DNA of 64,000 bases from Limnochorda pilosa (GTDB lineage: Bacteria; Bacillota; Limnochordia; Limnochordales; Limnochordaceae): positions 2,046,001 through 2,110,000 of the forward strand of contig NZ_AP014924.1 in assembly GCF_001544015.1 (NCBI RefSeq), in the 5' to 3' direction. This document shows positions 59,688-64,000 of the stretch, piece by piece. The notes beneath the pieces were generated by a model, which was given only the letters and a program-made list of their open reading frames with translations, ran no database searches and was not told the DNA's origin. Positions within the stretch are counted from its first letter, which is position 1. Every line of letters begins with the position of its first letter. Position numbers and translations under genes: made by a program.

Positions 59688-60992
59688 TTAGTCGCTGCTG
59701 CCCGCGGACGAAGCGTTGCGAACCACGGCGCCCCGCACCCGCGCCTCCTCCGCCGCGAAGGCCATCATGTGGCTCTCCAGCGACTCCGCCAGCGAGGTGA
59801 GCGCCTCCTCGGGCGCTCGCCCCGCGCGCCGGGCCTCGAGCCGCCGAACGAACGCCTCCATGAGGCCCTCATCGCCCCCCGCGTGACCGGCACCAGGCCC
59901 CACCTGCACCGTCTCGTGCCCCGAGCCCGGATCCCTTCGCGGTAGGAAGCTCCGCACTTCGATCTCGCCCTTCTCGAGGTGGCCCCGGATCTCGCCCTCG
60001 GTGCCCATGAGCTTCAGCGTGCGGGTGTTCTCCTCGGTGAAGCCACAGACGGTGAAGGCGGCAGTCACCCCGCCCTCGAACTCGATGCTGGCCACCTGGT
60101 GGTCCACCACGTCGTTGTCGCAGCGGTAGACGCACCGCCCGTAGGGGCCAACCCGCAGCGCCCGCAGCCGTCCTTCCCGGCTGAAGTCCCGGGTGATCAC
60201 CGAGACGGGCCAGCCCGTCCAGTCCTCCAGGTTCTCCACGTAGAAACGGACCGCATCGAAGGGGCAGCGCTCGGAGGCGGGGCAGCCGTCGGTGCAGCGG
60301 GCCGGTGCGCCTTCGGGCGCGTTCTCGGCCCGGAAGTGGACCAGCGACCCGAAGGAGGCGAGGCTTCGCCACGAGCTCCCGACCAGCCAGCGGAGCATGT
60401 CCATGTCGTGGCAGGACTTGGCCAGGATCATGGGGCTCGAGGTGGCGGCCTGCCGCCAGTTGCCCCGCACGTAGCTGTGGGCGAAGTGCCAGTAGCCCAC
60501 GTTCTCCGCGTACTGAACCGACACCAGCCGCCCGATGCGGCCCTGGTCCAGAAGCCGCTTCAGCGTCGAGAAGAAGGGCGTGTAGCGGAGCACGTGGGCC
60601 ACGGTCACGCTGCCGCCCTTCTCGGCGCGAAGGCGGTCCGCGGCCTCGGCTACCCGGAGCACCTCCTCCCGGGTGGGGGCGATGGGCTTCTCCAGCAGGA
60701 TGTCGTAGCCCAGCTCCATGGCCCGCAGGGCCGGCTCCACGTGCAGCCGGTCCGGTGTGGCGATGACCACCCCGTCGGCCAGGCGGGGCTGGGCCAGGAC
60801 CGCCTCCCACGAGGCGTACCGCCGTTCCGCCGGAATCCCGTGCCGCTCGCCCAGCTCGTTCCGGCGCTCCTCGCTGGGGTCCGCCACGGCCACGACCCGC
60901 GCGAGGTCCGGGTGTTCCAGGCACCAGCCGGCGTACGCATCCCTTCCCCGGTTCCCCGCGCCGATGACGGCCACCGTGACGGGTGTCTCCAC
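59688..60992 (-). CDS. Gfo/Idh/MocA-family oxidoreductase with Cys-rich insert
   Basis: An NAD(P)-dependent dehydrogenase of about 434 residues. GTG 60992 (AAGGTGG upstream) gives VETPVTVAVIGAGNRG, a normal start; longer starts to 61043 are possible. Rossmann motif VIGAGNRGRDAY, EKPIA family motif and KSCHDMDMLRWLVG follow. A cysteine-rich insert CTDGCPASERCPF in the middle, near residue 240, suggests a small structural metal site, seen in some subgroups. It ends the operon after the MalF/MalG permeases, so it likely oxidises the imported sugar. Confidence 0.92.
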   Translation of the reverse strand: METPVTVAVIGAGNRGRDAYAGWCLEHPDLARVVAVADPSEERRNELGERHGIPAERRYASWEAVLAQPRLADGVVIATPDRLHVEPALRAMELGYDILLEKPIAPTREEVLRVAEAADRLRAEKGGSVTVAHVLRYTPFFSTLKRLLDQGRIGRLVSVQYAENVGYWHFAHSYVRGNWRQAATSSPMILAKSCHDMDMLRWLVGSSWRSLASFGSLVHFRAENAPEGAPARCTDGCPASERCPFDAVRFYVENLEDWTGWPVSVITRDFSREGRLRALRVGPYGRCVYRCDNDVVDHQVASIEFEGGVTAAFTVCGFTEENTRTLKLMGTEGEIRGHLEKGEIEVRSFLPRRDPGSGHETVQVGPGAGHAGGDEGLMEAFVRRLEARRAGRAPEEALTSLAESLESHMMAFAAEEARVRGAVVRNASSAGSSD

Positions 60993-61061
60993 GCGAACCA
61001 CCTTCTCTGCATGAATGTCGGTCCTTCTCGTGCGCCCACTCACAGGAAGAGAGCCATGCTC

Positions 61062-61895
61062 TCAGGTCTTCACCGCTCCGGCCGTCAGGCCGCCTACCAG
61101 ATACCGCTGCACGGCCCCGAAGGCCAGCGCTGCCGGGACGACGGCGATGGTCGAGGCGGCCATCATCTCATGCCAGAAGACGATATTGTAACCGGAGAAA
61201 TCGTAGAGGGCCAGAGGAATGGGGCGCAGCTCGCCCTTCGTAAGGAACGTCAGTGGGAAGAGCAGTTGATCCCACCCGAGGATGAAGGCGTAGATCCCCG
61301 CCGCGGCGAGACCCGGTGCGGCCAGCGGGAGAATCACTCGGGCCATGGCACTGAAGCGGCTGCACCCATCCACCATAGCGGCTTCTTCCAGTTCTCTGGG
61401 GATCGTCCGGAAGTAACCGTGCATCAGCCAGATCACCATGGGCATGGCGAAAGCTGCACTGGCCACGATGACGGCCGTGAGCGTGTTCAGGAGGTGATAG
61501 GCGCGCATCGCCCGGTAGAGCGGAACGACGAACACCACCGGAGAGATCATCTGGGTGGCCAACACGCCGAAGAGGAAAGCGTCCTTCCACCGGAAACGGA
61601 AACGACTTGCCCCGTATGCGGCAGGCGCGCCCAGCCCCACGGCCAACAGGCTGGTAGAGACGGCGATCACCACGCTGTTGCGGAAGGCACCGGCGAACCT
61701 GTAGTCACCGCTCCAGACGTTGGCGTAGTTCTGCCATTGAGGCCTCACTGGAAAGAGGTCCGGTGGCCAGGCGAAAACCTCGTCGAAACTCTTGAGGCTC
61801 GTGCCAATCATGACAACCACGGGAAGCAGCATCGCACCGAGCAGGACGATCAATGCCAAGTGCCGCCCCGCCAACGCCACGGATCTCCATCTCAT
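61062..61895 (-). CDS. Carbohydrate ABC transporter permease (MalG-like)
   Basis: A 277-residue permease with six helices. ATG 61895 overlaps the preceding stop by one base (TGATG), with GGAGGAGA upstream. The coupling loop reads EEAAMVDGCSRFSAMARVILPLA, and it ends GGLTAGAVKT, as in MalG/UgpE. It pairs with the MalF-like protein 61895-62827 and the binding protein 62933-64000. Confidence 0.92.
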   Translation of the reverse strand: MRWRSVALAGRHLALIVLLGAMLLPVVVMIGTSLKSFDEVFAWPPDLFPVRPQWQNYANVWSGDYRFAGAFRNSVVIAVSTSLLAVGLGAPAAYGASRFRFRWKDAFLFGVLATQMISPVVFVVPLYRAMRAYHLLNTLTAVIVASAAFAMPMVIWLMHGYFRTIPRELEEAAMVDGCSRFSAMARVILPLAAPGLAAAGIYAFILGWDQLLFPLTFLTKGELRPIPLALYDFSGYNIVFWHEMMAASTIAVVPAALAFGAVQRYLVGGLTAGAVKT

Positions 61896-62827
61896 CAGAC
61901 CTCTCCTCCCTTCCGCAGCACCCGCCAGTAGACCAGGCTGAAGGCCATGAGGATGAGGAAGATGATGGCCGAATAGGTCGAGGAGACCCCGACATCGTAT
62001 CGGCCGAAGGCTTCCTTGTACGCGTGGATAACGAGAATCTCCGTGGCACGCACCGGACCGCCCCGCGTCAACGTCTGGATGATGTTGAAGGAGTTGAACG
62101 TCCAGACGACGGATAGGTTCGTGGCAACCCCCAACACCGGGGTCAAGAGCGGCAGCGTGATGTCCCGGAACCGGCGCCACGACGTGGCTCCGTCGACGGC
62201 GACCGCCTCGTACAGTTCCCTAGGAATGGACTGCAGGCCTGCCAGCATCACGATGGCCATGAAGGGTATCCCGAACCACATGTCCACGATCATGGTGGAC
62301 AGAAGGGCCGTCGATGGTGAGCCTAGGAAGGAGACGCGTTCATCGACCACCCCGAGCATGAGCAGGAGGTAATTCAGATACCCGTTCTCGCTGTTGTAAA
62401 GCCACTTCCACACGATCGCTCCGATGACTTGAGGGGTCGCCCAAGGAATGAGCAGAAGGACCCTGTAGATCCCGTTCCCCCGGAAGGAGCCATTCAGCAA
62501 TAGAGCCAGAGCAAGGCCGATCAGCGTCTTCCCGAGCACAGAGCCAACGGTCCACACAACCGTTCGCCCAAGGGTCGCCCAAAACGAGGCGTCCCCCAAC
62601 ACCAAACCGTAGTTGCTCAGGCCGACGAAACGACCACCCGCCGCGGGCCGGACAAGCGATTCCTCGAACAGGGAACCCCAAAGGGTTGTCGCCAACGGGT
62701 AGATGACGACCGCGAACAGGAAAACCAGAGCCGGAGCGAGGAAGAGGATCAAGGTCCGCTGCTCCGATCCGAGCCGCCAGGGGAACGGGGGAACCCTTAC
62801 TTGGTCGACGTTCGCGGAGGACTTCAT
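61895..62827 (-). CDS. Carbohydrate ABC transporter permease (MalF-like)
   Basis: A 310-residue permease with six helices after a 25-residue cytoplasmic tail. The coupling loop YEAVAVDGATSWRRFRDITLPLL and QTLTRGGP are typical for MalF/UgpA. ATG 62827 follows GGGGAGG. A strong hairpin lies between this gene and the binding-protein gene upstream. Confidence 0.92.
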   Translation of the reverse strand: MKSSANVDQVRVPPFPWRLGSEQRTLILFLAPALVFLFAVVIYPLATTLWGSLFEESLVRPAAGGRFVGLSNYGLVLGDASFWATLGRTVVWTVGSVLGKTLIGLALALLLNGSFRGNGIYRVLLLIPWATPQVIGAIVWKWLYNSENGYLNYLLLMLGVVDERVSFLGSPSTALLSTMIVDMWFGIPFMAIVMLAGLQSIPRELYEAVAVDGATSWRRFRDITLPLLTPVLGVATNLSVVWTFNSFNIIQTLTRGGPVRATEILVIHAYKEAFGRYDVGVSSTYSAIIFLILMAFSLVYWRVLRKGGEV

Positions 62828-62897
62828 TACGCCACACCTCCCCAGGCAAGCCGTTGCGTCGTGTCATCATGTCGTCTCATCGTCCCGCCGTGCGGTG

Positions 62898-62924
62898 GGG
62901 CCGGTGCGACGTACGCACCGGCCC
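62898..62924. repeat. 11-bp hairpin between binding-protein and permease genes
   Basis: GGGCCGGTGCG (62898-62908), loop ACGTA, CGCACCGGCCC (62914-62924). A T5 run follows only in the plus-strand direction, reaching the stop codon of the binding-protein gene. On the minus-strand transcript it is a stable stem without T-run, like the processing or attenuation hairpins that raise binding-protein over permease expression. Confidence 0.7.
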
Positions 62925-62932
62925 GCCCTTTT

Positions 62933-64000
62933 TCAGAGTTCTGCAGGCACCAGATTCTGGCGACGGAGTTCGGTCACTGCGTTCTTCACTGCCTCCTCGG
63001 GTGTTCGCAACCCAAGAAGGACCGACTGGACCATGTCGACGATGACGTCCTGGAACGGCTCCCACAGCGCCGGTTGCGGCTGCGACGATCCGTACTGAGC
63101 CATGTCCACAAACGTCGCGAAGTACGGATTGCCCTTGAACTCAGGGCGTGCCGCCATGTCGGGTCCCTGAGGTACGAGCCCGCCGATCAGGTCGCGCTGC
63201 ACCTGCTCTTCCTCCGTGGTGATGAAGTCGAGGAAGGTCACCGCCGCGTCCAGGTTGTCCGTTCCGGCCCAGATGCCTGTGCTGTCCGAGACCACTTCGG
63301 TGGCCGTTCCCGCGGGGCCGGCTGGAACCTTCGCGGATGCATAAGGGACCTGGTCGTTTTCCGGAGGCAGACCCGTAGCCCTTCCGCCCCACGGCCCACT
63401 GATGAACATCGCGATTCTCCCCGAGCGGAAGAGGTCCGGTAGCTGCTCGCGGTTGTACTCCAGCGGATTCGGCACGACCTTGTGCGTCCTGTAGAGGTCG
63501 ACGTACTCCTTGAGTGCTGCAACCGCTTCGGGGCTGTCGAGGACCACGTTACCCGCCTCGTCAAACACCCTTCCGCCGTAGCTGAAGAGGATGGTAAAGT
63601 ACTGGGACAGGGTGCTGACGTGGTTCGCTCCACCGATCCCGAAGCCATACATACCGGGATGCTCCTTCTGGATCTCTAGAGCGGTCGCGACCAGTTCGTC
63701 CCACGTCTTCGGAGGCGCTCCGACGAGGTCGGTACGGTAGATGAGAGCCTGCGTGCTATATGCCCTGGGTAGGGCGTATAGCTTCCCCTTGTACGTGACG
63801 GTCTTCAGCAGTGCCGGGTAGTAGATCTGCCCCTTCGTCGTCCCGAAATACTCGTCCAACGGGAGCAATGCGCCCATCTCAGCGAATTCCGGGATCCAAC
63901 GCGAGCCCATCTGGATCAGGTCGGGGGCATCGTCGGCCAAGACCATGTTGACGATACGATCATGAGCGAGGTCCCAGGGAACGTCGATCACTTCCACGCG
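62933..64000 (-). CDS. Carbohydrate ABC transporter substrate-binding protein (5' end outside window)
   Basis: The C-terminal 355 residues of a family-1 extracellular sugar-binding protein; the frame runs off the right window edge, so the start and signal peptide are not seen. Family segments include DDAPDLIQMGSRWIPEFAEMGALLPLDE, PRAYSTQALIYRTDLVGAPPKTWDELVATA and LFRSGRIAMFISGPWGG. It heads the operon with MalF-like, MalG-like and Gfo/Idh genes. Partial because of the window boundary, not a pseudogene. Confidence 0.92.
   Translation of the reverse strand, partial: RVEVIDVPWDLAHDRIVNMVLADDAPDLIQMGSRWIPEFAEMGALLPLDEYFGTTKGQIYYPALLKTVTYKGKLYALPRAYSTQALIYRTDLVGAPPKTWDELVATALEIQKEHPGMYGFGIGGANHVSTLSQYFTILFSYGGRVFDEAGNVVLDSPEAVAALKEYVDLYRTHKVVPNPLEYNREQLPDLFRSGRIAMFISGPWGGRATGLPPENDQVPYASAKVPAGPAGTATEVVSDSTGIWAGTDNLDAAVTFLDFITTEEEQVQRDLIGGLVPQGPDMAARPEFKGNPYFATFVDMAQYGSSQPQPALWEPFQDVIVDMVQSVLLGLRTPEEAVKNAVTELRRQNLVPAEL

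Noticed and set aside
1-64000. CRISPR arrays, tRNAs, rRNAs, intact IS elements
   Set aside because: No regularly spaced repeats, no cloverleaf-like sequences, no transposase gene and no rRNA-like conserved tracts were noticed on either strand.

Overview
The window is about 64 kb of dense, very GC-rich bacterial DNA. Genes are close-packed with frequent ATGA/GTGA overlaps, strong GGAGG-type ribosome binding sites and many GTG and TTG starts. Several features point to a high-GC member of the Bacillota (Limnochordia-like is my best guess; Symbiobacterium- or Thermaerobacter-like relatives or a Chloroflexota thermophile are alternatives): a TcyP-type cystine carrier, FixABCX, a Thermus-type ba3 oxidase with the tiny subunit IIa, sigma-A-like promoters and a TPP riboswitch. 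No rRNA, tRNA, CRISPR array or intact insertion sequence was seen. The taxonomic placement is inference.

Layout. 1-8.9 kb: the tail of an EamA permease, an rRNA methyltransferase, then a carbohydrate cluster (sugar-phosphate isomerase divergent from ROK regulator, Rbs-type permease, binding protein, double ATPase, Gfo/Idh dehydrogenase). 8.9-11.8 kb: a TPP-riboswitch-controlled thiamine-precursor importer whose permease and binding protein are fused into one polypeptide. 11.9-16.6 kb: a GNAT acetyltransferase and fixABCX. 16.6-17.5 kb: a frameshifted AAA ATPase remnant. 17.6-20.6 kb: alpha-glucan phosphorylase coupled to an SDR with a helical C-terminal extension. 20.7-21.8 kb: a tyrosine recombinase lacking its catalytic tyrosine, followed by an inverted repeat. 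21.9-26.3 kb: copper delivery (SCO, PCuAC, SCO-like) and ba3 oxidase. 26.4-31.9 kb: truncated ArsR-like gene, two MFS exporters, ispG, pxpA. 31.9-36.1 kb: small Sm-like protein, metE, transaldolase, a restriction-endonuclease remnant. 36.1-42.5 kb: one MalEFGK-type importer operon ending in an SDR and a nucleoside hydrolase. 42.7-48.3 kb: KefB-type antiporter, HpcH aldolase, CDF metal exporter, TcyP-like carrier. 48.3-56.2 kb: an operon on the minus strand for an organic acid: tripartite tricarboxylate transporter, Ldh2-type dehydrogenase, split UxaA/SuyAB lyase, GntR-FCD regulator and a mandelate-racemase-type enolase. 56.3-64 kb: two tandem sugar importers without ATPases, with a Gfo/Idh dehydrogenase.

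How the genes fit together. The cell looks like an aerobic heterotroph with many carbohydrate importers feeding oxidoreductases and aldolases, and a high-affinity oxidase with its own copper chaperones. The two ATPase-less importers at the right end probably borrow a shared MsmX/UgpC-type ATPase, for which the gene at 39795-40844 is a local candidate. The most notable unit is the 48.3-56.2 kb operon. Its gene content matches known sulfolactate pathways (SuyAB, ComC-type dehydrogenase, TTT transporter) as well as sugar-acid pathways. A 14-bp element is shared between the leader of the lyase genes and the leader of the whole operon.
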